From CBDFGT01 sp965247225 (GTDB lineage: Bacteria; Pseudomonadota; Alphaproteobacteria; Rhizobiales; Rhizobiaceae), in contig CBDFGT010000039.1 of assembly GCA_965247225.1 (NCBI GenBank), forward strand, positions 186,001-250,000: DNA of 64,000 bases, in the 5' to 3' direction. Positions 10,001-17,689 of this stretch are shown here, one piece after another. Both the position numbers and the translations under genes were made by a program. The notes under the pieces were generated by a model. That model did not search any database and was not told the origin of the DNA. It saw only the letters and a list, made by a program, of their open reading frames with translations. Numbering within the stretch: position 1 is the stretch's first letter; each line of letters starts with the position of its first letter.

Positions 10001-11013
10001 ATCCGCGGTTCCTCCGCACCCGCGGAGATAGACCCAATTGCCATTGCAGCGGCGGCAGGCGGCACGGGGTTCCTCCGCACCCGCGGAGATAGACCCCGTT
10101 CGGACCAATGCAGAGCCAATAATGTCATGGTTCCTCCGCACCCGCGGAGATAGACCCGGTCCGGTTGTTCAGAAGATACCCGGAATACGGGTTCCTCCGC
10201 ACCCGCGGAGATAGACCCATCAGGGTCCGCATGCGCGGCATTCCAGCCTTGGTTCCTCCGCACCCGCGGAGATAGACCCCGGGCTGGATATGCACCTTTG
10301 TTTCCACATCGGGTTCCTCCGCACCCGCGGAGATAGACCCTATCGCTTTCTGCTGATGGGCGAATGATATCCGGTTCCTCCGCACCCGCGGAGATAGACC
10401 CTCGATGGTTTCAACCCCGGCAGGCACAGTGCAGGTTCCTCCGCACCCGCGGAGATAGACCCAATTCGACGGGATCACGGAATATTGGGCGGCAGGTTCC
10501 TCCGCACCCGCGGAGATAGACCCATATTACCGAGCCAAATGCGCTCTGGCAGATTGGTTCCTCCGCACCCGCGGAGATAGACCCCCGCAAGGTCTGGTCA
10601 CCGGAGGCCGAGGCCGGGTTCCTCCGCACCCGCGGAGATAGACCCAAAGACTTGTCGGGCTCAAACGGTGGCAGCGAGGTTCCTCCGCACCCGCGGAGAT
10701 AGACCCTGGATCGCAATTGGCTATTGAGGACTACCCATGGTTCCTCCGCACCCGCGGAGATAGACCCACAGCGCAAACATATCGCGATAATGCAGCCGTG
10801 GTTCCTCCGCACCCGCGGAGATAGACCACTGACCATTCGGTGATGGTTCCTAGTTTGATAGGTTCCTCCGCACCCGCGGAGATAGACCCTGAAAGAACTC
10901 CGGTTTTTGGACGGTCAGGCAGGTTTCTCCGCACCCGCGTATAAATAGACCCTTTCGATCTGTCCCCATGGCGCGAATGAATAGGGTTCCTCCGCACCCG
11001 CGGAGATTGGACT
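7018..11013 (+). CRISPR. Type I-E CRISPR array, 66 repeats and 65 spacers
   Basis: Repeats are 29 nt, beginning GGTTCCTCCG and ending GATAGACCC, with 32-nt spacers and a constant 61-nt period from 7018 through the repeat at 10922. The inner part, CTCCGC-ACC-GCGGAG, can form a hairpin for Cas6e. The first 62 repeats are identical apart from the last base, and repeat 64 also matches the consensus. The last base is C in nearly all, T in six (starting 8360, 8665, 9092, 9397, 9519, 9824) and A in one (10800). The final two repeats are decayed: 10922-10952 carries substitutions and two extra bases, and 10985-11013 has lost the consensus at its 3' end. Decay at this end, and cas2 plus leader at the other, fix the orientation as +. 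I saw no duplicated spacers by eye. Spacer targets were not determined. Confidence 0.98.
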
Positions 11014-11374
11014 TGCCCGGAAAAAGTGGAGAGCGATTTCCTTCAAAGATGCCAGGCGTAGGCATGTGCAAAATACAGGCGTTTCTGAAGCGCCAAATTC
11101 GTAAGCGGTATATCGAGCCGAGCGGCCTCATCCAACATCAGGTTCGCAACGGCACGGTAATCATAATCGCTGCTCATAGCGTTTGGCCGAGCATACCATC
11201 TCCAAGTTACCCCGTCACTTTGGACCTTTGCACCCTGTTTTGGCAATGGGAGATGGCTTTATTTCGGTGCAACACAAAACGATCTCACGGCTTAACTATT
11301 TTGGGGGCTTGTTTTGGGTATGACCTTGGGGTCTTTGCACTTGTATTTTATTGAAATCATTGGGAAAAAGTGTT
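11014..11374. other. Intergenic stretch between CRISPR trailer and tRNA-Ala
   Basis: Apart from the Panacea-like fragment on the - strand, I see no intact gene. The part nearest the tRNA (about 11250-11374) is more AT-rich than the cas genes. It lies downstream of the - strand tRNA, so it may hold that transcript's end, but no clear hairpin plus T-run was found. Confidence 0.5.
11043..11177 (-). pseudogene. Truncated Panacea (DUF4065)-like N-terminal fragment
   Basis: A - strand frame beginning at ATG 11177 encodes 44 residues, including YRAVANLMLDEAARLDI and LTNLALQKRLYFAHAYAWHL. This closely resembles the N-terminal start of Panacea/DUF4065 domains (SocA-like antitoxins and phage-associated proteins), which normally run to about 150 residues. 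Here the frame stops just after the YFAH segment, and the decayed end of the CRISPR array begins 30 bases further on. The frame is also open upstream to 11246. I read it as the remnant of a gene cut when the locus was rearranged or the array inserted. It may still be translated, but a full domain is not present. Confidence 0.6.
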
Positions 11375-11450
<76 letters not shown>

Positions 11451-11599
11451 ATCCGGCCCGTTTGCGGGTGATGGTGTTGCCGGTCTGTGCCCGGCAGGTG
11501 CGGCTTCTTACGCACAGTTTTTTGCCAATGCAAGGCAAAAAACACGCGAAGCGTCTGTTTTTTTCGCAGACGCTTCACAAGGCCGCTTATCAGCCCCTG

Positions 11600-11989
11600 T
11601 CAGACGTCGTCGTCGTCGCCTGCTACGCCGATCAGACCGGAAACGTCATCATCGTCTTCGTCTTCATCCGGCTCCAGGAATGTATCATCATCGTCGTCCA
11701 GCTCTACATCGTCATCACCGATATCGGGAATATCTTCGCCGGCGGCCACTTCATCGTCTGCATCCTCCAGGGACACCAGCTCGACTTCCGTGCTTTCTGT
11801 ATCGACTTCGGCGATCTCATCTTCTTCCTGTGCCTTTTCCATGACAACAGCAACGGCTGTCTCTTCAAAGTAGGACAAAGGATATGTCTTGCCTGTGTAG
11901 GGCGAAACAATCGGATCCTTGTTCAGGTCGTAAAATTTCTTGCCCGTTTCGGGGCAGACGCGTTTGGTACCAAGTTCCGCTTTTGCCAC
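11600..11989 (-). CDS. FYDLN-acid domain protein (TIGR02300 family)
   Basis: A 129-residue protein with an N-terminal conserved segment containing CPETGKKFYDLNKDPIVSPY (about residues 12-31) and a long C-terminal tail made largely of Asp and Glu, with the run DDDVELDDDDDTF. This architecture defines the FYDLN-acid family found in alphaproteobacteria. Its function is unknown; the single CxxxG-type N-terminal segment hints at a small folded head with a disordered acidic tail. In many Rhizobiales it lies beside aroA-cmk-rpsA, and here it is divergent from cmk with no aroA between. Confidence 0.9.
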   Translation of the reverse strand: MAKAELGTKRVCPETGKKFYDLNKDPIVSPYTGKTYPLSYFEETAVAVVMEKAQEEDEIAEVDTESTEVELVSLEDADDEVAAGEDIPDIGDDDVELDDDDDTFLEPDEDEDDDDVSGLIGVAGDDDDV

Positions 11990-12192
11990 TGTGAACGCCT
12001 TTTGAACGGCCGGACCATGCTTTGCATGTATTTCCGGCGATTGAACAGTAAATGAATTAGCCGGTCCCCTTAGTCGGGATCAATGACCATGTCAAAGGCA
12101 AAGTTTCATGTGCCGTCAATGGTTGATTTAATCCCGAAAACCGGTGATGAAAACAGCCGGGATGATTGTATGCCTTCAAAAAGGATCAGACT

Positions 12193-12828
12193 ATGACTTT
12201 CACCATTGCCATTGACGGACCGGCGGCGGCCGGCAAGGGAACATTGGCACGCAAGATCGCAGAAACCTATGGTTTTCACCATCTGGATACCGGCCTGACC
12301 TACCGCGCCACGGCCAAGGCGCTTCTGGATGCCGGCCTGCCTCTTGATGACGAGGACGTCGCTGAAACCGTGGCCCGCAATCTCAACCTGGCAGGGCTGG
12401 ACCGCACCGTGCTGTCTCAGCACCATATTGGCGAGGCCGCGTCAAAAGTGGCGGTCATGCCGAAAGTCCGCCGTGCGCTTGTCGAGGCCCAGCGCCTGTT
12501 TGCCGCCAAAAGGCCGGGCACTGTTCTGGACGGGCGCGATATCGGCACGGTTGTGTGCGCGGACGCCCCTGTCAAACTCTATGTGACGGCCTCTGCCAAT
12601 GTGCGGGCCAAACGCCGGTATGACGAGATCCTCTCAACCGGCGGTACGGCAGATTATGACGGCATTCTGGCCGATATCATCAGGCGGGACGAGCGCGATA
12701 CGGGCCGGGCGGACAGCCCGATGCAACAAGCTGCAGATGCGCACTTGCTAGATACGTCCGAAATGCGTATAGAGGCGGCGTTTGAGGCAGCCAGATCGAT
12801 TATCGATGCGGCCCTGAAACAGGCCTGA
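12193..12828 (+). CDS. cmk: Cytidylate kinase
   Basis: A 211-residue (d)CMP kinase that uses ATP to make CDP/dCDP for nucleic acid synthesis. Seen: P-loop GPAAAGKGT at residues 9-17, GFHHLDTGLTYRA for nucleotide binding, VLDGRDIGTVV, and the lid segment IIRRDERDTGRADSPM. The chosen ATG gives the family start MTFTIAIDGPAAAGKG; the frame is open nine codons upstream, but those residues are not family-like. It is followed 108 bases later by rpsA, as in most bacteria. The usual upstream neighbour aroA is missing here. Confidence 0.95.
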   Translation: MTFTIAIDGPAAAGKGTLARKIAETYGFHHLDTGLTYRATAKALLDAGLPLDDEDVAETVARNLNLAGLDRTVLSQHHIGEAASKVAVMPKVRRALVEAQRLFAAKRPGTVLDGRDIGTVVCADAPVKLYVTASANVRAKRRYDEILSTGGTADYDGILADIIRRDERDTGRADSPMQQAADAHLLDTSEMRIEAAFEAARSIIDAALKQA

Positions 12829-12936
12829 TCTTCATCTCCGCGCCGGTATGGCCCCCGAAGGGGCGGATGAACACAGGCCCTGTCCACTCTAACCCCCGGC
12901 GCTGACGTGTCCGAACCGGACACATTTGGAGAATTC

Positions 12937-14640
12937 ATGTCTGTTACCAACCCGACACGGGAGGACTTTGCAGCCCTCCTCGAAGAATCCTTTGCAACAC
13001 ATGACCTCGCAGAAGGCTATGTCACCAAGGGTATCATCACAGCCATTGAAAAGGACGTCGCCATTGTTGACGTTGGTCTCAAGGTTGAAGGCCGCATCGC
13101 CCTGAAAGAATTCGGTGCCAAGGCCAAAGACGGCGTACTCAAGGTCGGCGACGAAGTTGAAGTCTATGTCGAGCGCATTGAAAACGCGCTGGGTGAAGCT
13201 GTCCTGTCGCGCGACAAGGCACGCCGCGAAGAAAGCTGGACCCGTCTGGAAGTCAAGTTTGAAGCCGGCGAGCGCGTTGAAGGCGTTATCTTCAACCAGG
13301 TCAAGGGCGGCTTCACCGTTGACCTCGACGGTGCCGTGGCCTTCCTGCCACGCAGCCAGGTTGACATTCGCCCGATCCGCGATGTGTCGCCGCTGATGCA
13401 CAATCCGCAGCCATTTGAAATCCTGAAAATGGACAAGCGCCGCGGCAATATCGTTGTATCGCGCCGCACGGTTCTGGAAGAATCCCGCGCCGAGCAGCGT
13501 TCGGAAATCGTGCAGAACCTTGAAGAAGGCCAGGTTGTTGACGGCGTGGTCAAGAACATCACCGATTACGGTGCGTTCGTTGATCTCGGCGGCATCGACG
13601 GTCTCTTGCATGTGACCGACATGGCCTGGCGCCGTGTGAACCATCCATCCGAAATCCTGAACATCGGCCAGTCGGTCAAGGTTCAGATCATCCGGATCAA
13701 CCAGGACACACACCGCATCTCGCTGGGCATGAAGCAGCTGGAAAGCGATCCATGGGATGGCATTTCTGCGAAATATCCTGACGGCAAGAAGATCACCGGT
13801 ACTGTCACAAACATCACCGACTATGGTGCCTTTGTTGAACTGCAGCCCGGTATCGAAGGTCTGATCCACATTTCTGAAATGTCGTGGACCAAGAAGAACG
13901 TACATCCCGGCAAGATCCTGTCCACAAGCCAGGAAGTTGACGTGGTTGTTCTGGAAGTGGACCCTTCCAAGCGCCGCATCTCGCTCGGCCTCAAGCAGAC
14001 CCTGGAAAACCCGTGGTCGGCCTTTGCCAACAGCCATCCGGCCGGCACCGAAGTGGAAGGCGAAGTGAAGAACAAGACGGAATTCGGTCTGTTCATCGGC
14101 CTCGACGGCGATGTTGACGGCATGGTGCACCTGTCCGATCTCGACTGGAACCGTCCGGGCGAACAGGTTATCGAAGAATACAACAAGGGCGACATGGTCA
14201 AGGCCGTCGTTCTGGATGTGGACGTCGAAAAGGAACGCATCTCGCTCGGCATCAAGCAGCTTGGCAAGGATACGGTTGGCGAAGCAGCAGCCTCGGGCGA
14301 CCTGCGCAAGAATGCCGTTGTTTCGTGCGAAGTGACCGCCGTGAACGAAGGTGGTGTTGAAGTGCGCCTGGTGGGCCATGAAGACATTACATCCTTCATT
14401 CGCCGCGCTGACCTGTCTCGTGACCGTGATGAACAGCGTCCGGAGCGTTTCTCCGTCGGTCAGGTTTTTGACGCCCGCGTCACAAACTTCTCCAAGAAGG
14501 ACCGCAAGGTCATGCTTTCCATCAAGGCGCTGGAAATCGCTGAAGAGAAGGAAGCCGTGGCCCAGTTCGGCTCGTCTGACTCCGGCGCGTCGCTCGGCGA
14601 CATCCTGGGTGCAGCGCTCAAGAACCGCAACAACGACTAA
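12937..14640 (+). CDS. rpsA: 30S ribosomal protein S1
   Basis: A 567-residue protein with six consecutive S1 RNA-binding repeats. Examples are TKGIITAIEKDVAIVDVGLK in repeat 1, VDGVVKNITDYGAFVDLGG in repeat 3 and ITGTVTNITDYGAFVEL in repeat 4. It binds mRNA on the small ribosomal subunit and aids initiation. The start at 12937 (protein begins MSVTNPTRED) is preceded by GGAGAA at a good distance; a GTG ten codons upstream is in frame but lacks family similarity. A strong terminator hairpin follows. Length and repeat count are normal for the family. Confidence 0.97.
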   Translation: MSVTNPTREDFAALLEESFATHDLAEGYVTKGIITAIEKDVAIVDVGLKVEGRIALKEFGAKAKDGVLKVGDEVEVYVERIENALGEAVLSRDKARREESWTRLEVKFEAGERVEGVIFNQVKGGFTVDLDGAVAFLPRSQVDIRPIRDVSPLMHNPQPFEILKMDKRRGNIVVSRRTVLEESRAEQRSEIVQNLEEGQVVDGVVKNITDYGAFVDLGGIDGLLHVTDMAWRRVNHPSEILNIGQSVKVQIIRINQDTHRISLGMKQLESDPWDGISAKYPDGKKITGTVTNITDYGAFVELQPGIEGLIHISEMSWTKKNVHPGKILSTSQEVDVVVLEVDPSKRRISLGLKQTLENPWSAFANSHPAGTEVEGEVKNKTEFGLFIGLDGDVDGMVHLSDLDWNRPGEQVIEEYNKGDMVKAVVLDVDVEKERISLGIKQLGKDTVGEAAASGDLRKNAVVSCEVTAVNEGGVEVRLVGHEDITSFIRRADLSRDRDEQRPERFSVGQVFDARVTNFSKKDRKVMLSIKALEIAEEKEAVAQFGSSDSGASLGDILGAALKNRNND

Positions 14641-14662
14641 TTCTCGTTTGTTACCAATGAAG

Positions 14663-14696
14663 AGCCCGCGACGAGCGATTGTCGCGGGCTTTTTAT
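14663..14696 (+). terminator. Rho-independent terminator of cmk-rpsA
   Basis: AGCCCGCGAC at 14663-14672 pairs perfectly with GTCGCGGGCT at 14681-14690, with an eight-base loop, followed by TTTTAT. It begins 22 bases after the rpsA stop. Confidence 0.93.
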
Positions 14697-14697
14697 G

Positions 14698-14795
14698 TCA
14701 GCAATTGCTTTACCAGTGTTTCCAGCTCCGGCTGGATGCCCGATTCCATCAAGGCGGCGCGCACATCCGCCCGGGCCCGTTGAAACACACATGCG
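14698..14795 (-). pseudogene. Possible 3' remnant of an unidentified gene
   Basis: On the - strand a frame ends at about 14698 and reads ...ARADVRAALMESGIQPELET... followed by LVKQLLT and a stop. The composition is that of a real helical C-terminus, but the frame has a stop codon about 38 codons upstream and no convincing start or ribosome site. It is most likely the tail of a gene whose body has been lost, or a chance frame. I do not recognise the family. No other gene is seen between rpsA and the flavoprotein gene at 14928. Confidence 0.25.
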
Positions 14796-14927
14796 TCCGC
14801 TTCGTATTACCATTGCCATCAATGTGTCCATTTTTCACGGCGCTGCATTTTGCCGACATCATGCATGCCGGTCGGTCATGATCGTATGAACGGCTCAAAT
14901 TATACTGCAGAATGCATCAGTTGCAGC

Positions 14928-16109
14928 TCAGGCCGCACTTCCGGCTGCATGGCCCGAAGACCAGGCCCATTGAAAATTGTAGCCGCCGAGCCAGCCTGTC
15001 ACATCCACACATTCGCCGACAAAAAACAGGCCCCTCACAGACCTCGCCTCCATGGAGCGCGAATCCAGATGGGCGGTATCGACACCGCCAAGGGTGACTT
15101 CTGCGGTACGGTATCCTTCCGAGCCTGCCGGCTTGACGGACAGGGTGGAACAGTGGGCTGCCATGTCTGTCAGCCGCCTGTCCGTCATCTCTGCCAGCGG
15201 CGCGGACTGCGGTTCTGTATCCATCCGGAACTGCACAAGTCTCCTGGGCAGATGTTGCGACAGGATCGTCCTGACGTCCTGACGGCCATTGGTCCTGCGC
15301 GCCTCTTTCAGCACAGTCACGAGATCGACCTGTGGCTCGAGAGCAAGGGTGATTGTGTCCCCTTCCCGCCAGAAGGACGAGATTTGCAATATGGCAGGAC
15401 CGCTGAGGCCGCGGTGGGTAAAGAGCAGGGCTTCGCGGAAACTCACCTTGCCAAGACGGACATCCGCCTCGACCGAGACACCCGCCAATGTGGACAGGCG
15501 CTCCAGCAACATGGGCTCAAGGGTCAATGGCACCAGTGCCGGACGTGTTTCCACAACGGGAAGACCGAACTGTTCTGCAATGCGATAGGCAAAGCCGGTG
15601 GCCCCCATTTTGGGGATGGATTTGCCGCCGGTGGCAACAATCAGCGACTGACAGGCAATCTGGCCATCCGGCAGGGACAGGACAAATCCGGCGTCAGATT
15701 TTTCAATATTCAATATCCCGGTCTGCAACTGCAATCTTGCACCCGACTCCTGCAATTCCTTCATCAGCATTGTGATAATGTCTTTGGCGCTATTGTCGCA
15801 GAACAATTGCCCAAGAGCCTTTTCATGGAAGGCGATACCATGGCGCCGGACCTGATCGATAAAATCCTGCGCCGTGTAGCGGGCAAGTGCTGATTTGGCA
15901 AAATGCGGATTTTGTGAGAGGAAGTTTTCCGTTGACGTGTGGATGTTGGTGAAGTTGCACCGTCCTCCGCCAGAAATGCGGATTTTTTCGCCCGGGGCCA
16001 CGGCATGATCGAGCACAAGCACAGAGCGCCCGCGTTTGCCGGCTGTAATGGCTGCCATCATGCCGGCAGCACCTGCACCCAAAATCACCACGTCATAAGA
16101 CTTCAACAT
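14928..16109 (-). CDS. BaiN/HI0933 (YhiN)-family FAD-dependent oxidoreductase
   Basis: A 393-residue flavoprotein. Seen: the FAD-binding Rossmann motif VVILGAGAAGMMAA near the N-terminus, the family-specific KIRISGGGRCNFTN at about residues 42-55, the second nucleotide segment LIVATGGKSIPKMGATG, and the C-terminal LFFVGECVDVTGWLGGYNFQ typical of HI0933-like enzymes. The family is found in most bacteria and is often annotated as aminoacetone oxidase or BaiN-like; the substrate here is unknown. It stands alone on the - strand, with its start facing the puuA-like gene. Confidence 0.9.
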   Translation of the reverse strand: MLKSYDVVILGAGAAGMMAAITAGKRGRSVLVLDHAVAPGEKIRISGGGRCNFTNIHTSTENFLSQNPHFAKSALARYTAQDFIDQVRRHGIAFHEKALGQLFCDNSAKDIITMLMKELQESGARLQLQTGILNIEKSDAGFVLSLPDGQIACQSLIVATGGKSIPKMGATGFAYRIAEQFGLPVVETRPALVPLTLEPMLLERLSTLAGVSVEADVRLGKVSFREALLFTHRGLSGPAILQISSFWREGDTITLALEPQVDLVTVLKEARRTNGRQDVRTILSQHLPRRLVQFRMDTEPQSAPLAEMTDRRLTDMAAHCSTLSVKPAGSEGYRTAEVTLGGVDTAHLDSRSMEARSVRGLFFVGECVDVTGWLGGYNFQWAWSSGHAAGSAA

Positions 16110-16243
16110 TATTCACCGCTTTCCCGCATTCATGCTGTTCCTTCCATTTCGCGGGAAAAAGCCGATGTCAATGTGCTTTCCCCCTCGCCAATTGGCAAAG
16201 TCACGGTATGATGCCTTATCCATCAACAATATACTGGTGAACC

Positions 16244-17680
16244 ATGCCGCCCAAAAAGACCCGATCGATGTCGACCAAGGTCATATCCGGAACTTCCAAA
16301 ATTCCGTCTTCGCTGCAATCCTTGCGCGGGGTTTCAACCTGGAAAGAGGCGGCAGACTGGCTCAAAGCCCGTGGTATCGAAGATATCGAGTGCATTACAC
16401 CGGATATGGCGGGCGTTCCGCGCGGCAAGATGATGCCATCTTCCAAGTTCACATCCAATACGTCACTGGCCCTGCCCTCGGCGATTTTCCGCAATACGAT
16501 TTCCGGCGAATATCCGGACGAGACCGGAGATTTCCGTTATGACAGCCGTGACAGCGATATCAAGCTGGTGCCGGATCTTTCAACCCTGTCTGTGGTGCCG
16601 TGGGAATCTGACCCGACAGCACAGGTGATCTGCGATATTGGCGGATCGACGGGTGACAAGGTGACCTACACACCCCGCAATGTGTTGCGCACGGTGCTGG
16701 AGCTTTACAAGGCGCGCGGATGGAAGCCTGTGGTTGCGCCCGAAATTGAATTCTATCTGGTTGCCAAGAATGACGATCCGGATTATCCGCTGCATCCGCC
16801 AAAAGGGCGGTCGGGGCGGTCCATCCAGGGCGGACAGGCCTATTCGATTGCCGGCGTCAACGAATTTGACGAACTGATTGACGATATCTACCATTTTTCG
16901 GAAAAGCAGGGGCTGGAAATCGATACGCTGATCCATGAAGACGGACCGGCGCAGCTGGAAATCAACCTGCGTCATGGCGATCCGATTGAACTTGCCGATC
17001 AGGTTTTCATGTTCAAGCGTACCATTCGTGAAGCCGCCCTCAAGCACGGAATCTATGCCACATTCATGGCAAAGCCGATGCAGGGACAGTCAGGCTCCGC
17101 GATGCATATCCACCAGTCGGTGCTGGATATCAAAACCGGCAGGAATATATTCTCCAATCCTGACGGGTCTGCCTCCAAGGAATTTTTCTCGTTCATTGGC
17201 GGCATGCAGACCTATGTGCCCAAAGCGCTGGTCATGATGGCACCCTATGTGAATTCCTATCGCCGGCTGACCCCGCACATGTCCTGCCCGGTCAACAATG
17301 CCTGGGGCTATGACAACCGGACAACAGCATTCCGCGTTCCGATTTCCGAGCCCGTTGCAAGGCGCGTGGAAAACCGGCTGCCAAGCTCGGATGCCAACCC
17401 CTATCTGGCGCTGGCAGCATCCCTCGCCTGCGGTTATCTGGGCATGGCGGGCGGACTTCAGCCAACGGCACCGACCGACGACAGCGCCAATGAGGGCAGC
17501 GTGGACCTGCCGCGCAGCCTGCTCGATGCTGTTGCCCTCCTTGAGGGTGAACCGGCATTCCAGGAGGTGTTCGGGGCCGAATTTATCGGCATTTACGGTG
17601 GCGTGAAGCGAGGCGAATTCGAGACCTTCATGCAGGTGATCAGCCCCTGGGAGCGCGAATATCTGCTTTTGAATGTGTGA
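16244..17680 (+). CDS. puuA: Glutamine synthetase-family ligase, likely gamma-glutamylputrescine synthetase
   Basis: A 478-residue glutamine synthetase fold. Seen: APEIEFYL with the metal-binding glutamates, HEDGPAQLEINLRHGDPIEL, MAKPMQGQSGSAMHIHQS with the metal-binding histidine, and the ATP segment NSYRRLTPHMSCPVNNAWGY. The lack of a recognisable NLYDLP-type adenylylation site and the immediate downstream FAD oxidase resembling PuuB point to polyamine or amine gamma-glutamylation, not ammonia assimilation. The substrate is inferred from this pairing and could be another amine. Starts at 16244 or 16268 are both possible; neither has a strong ribosome site. Confidence 0.82.
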   Translation: MPPKKTRSMSTKVISGTSKIPSSLQSLRGVSTWKEAADWLKARGIEDIECITPDMAGVPRGKMMPSSKFTSNTSLALPSAIFRNTISGEYPDETGDFRYDSRDSDIKLVPDLSTLSVVPWESDPTAQVICDIGGSTGDKVTYTPRNVLRTVLELYKARGWKPVVAPEIEFYLVAKNDDPDYPLHPPKGRSGRSIQGGQAYSIAGVNEFDELIDDIYHFSEKQGLEIDTLIHEDGPAQLEINLRHGDPIELADQVFMFKRTIREAALKHGIYATFMAKPMQGQSGSAMHIHQSVLDIKTGRNIFSNPDGSASKEFFSFIGGMQTYVPKALVMMAPYVNSYRRLTPHMSCPVNNAWGYDNRTTAFRVPISEPVARRVENRLPSSDANPYLALAASLACGYLGMAGGLQPTAPTDDSANEGSVDLPRSLLDAVALLEGEPAFQEVFGAEFIGIYGGVKRGEFETFMQVISPWEREYLLLNV

Positions 17681-17689
17681 GGTTTTTTC

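Noticed and set aside
7018..11013. Spacers matching genes in this window (self-targeting)
   Set aside because: I saw none by eye, but a full comparison of 65 spacers against both strands was not possible here, so no claim is made.
6933..11131. Many long - strand open frames across the array with repeated GLSPRVRRN, SISAGAEEP and VYLRGCGGT units
   Set aside because: These are the three antisense readings of the 29-nt CRISPR repeat, held open by the 61-nt period. They have no starts, ribosome sites or family similarity and are an annotation artefact, not a repeat protein.
12889..14379. 496-codon - strand frame opposite rpsA
   Set aside because: The rpsA frame has six S1 domains; the antisense product is an artefact of its codon usage.
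14850..15893. 347-codon + strand frame opposite the flavoprotein gene
   Set aside because: It is antisense to the BaiN-like gene, which has clear FAD motifs; the + strand product has the His/Gln/Arg-rich composition of a shadow frame.
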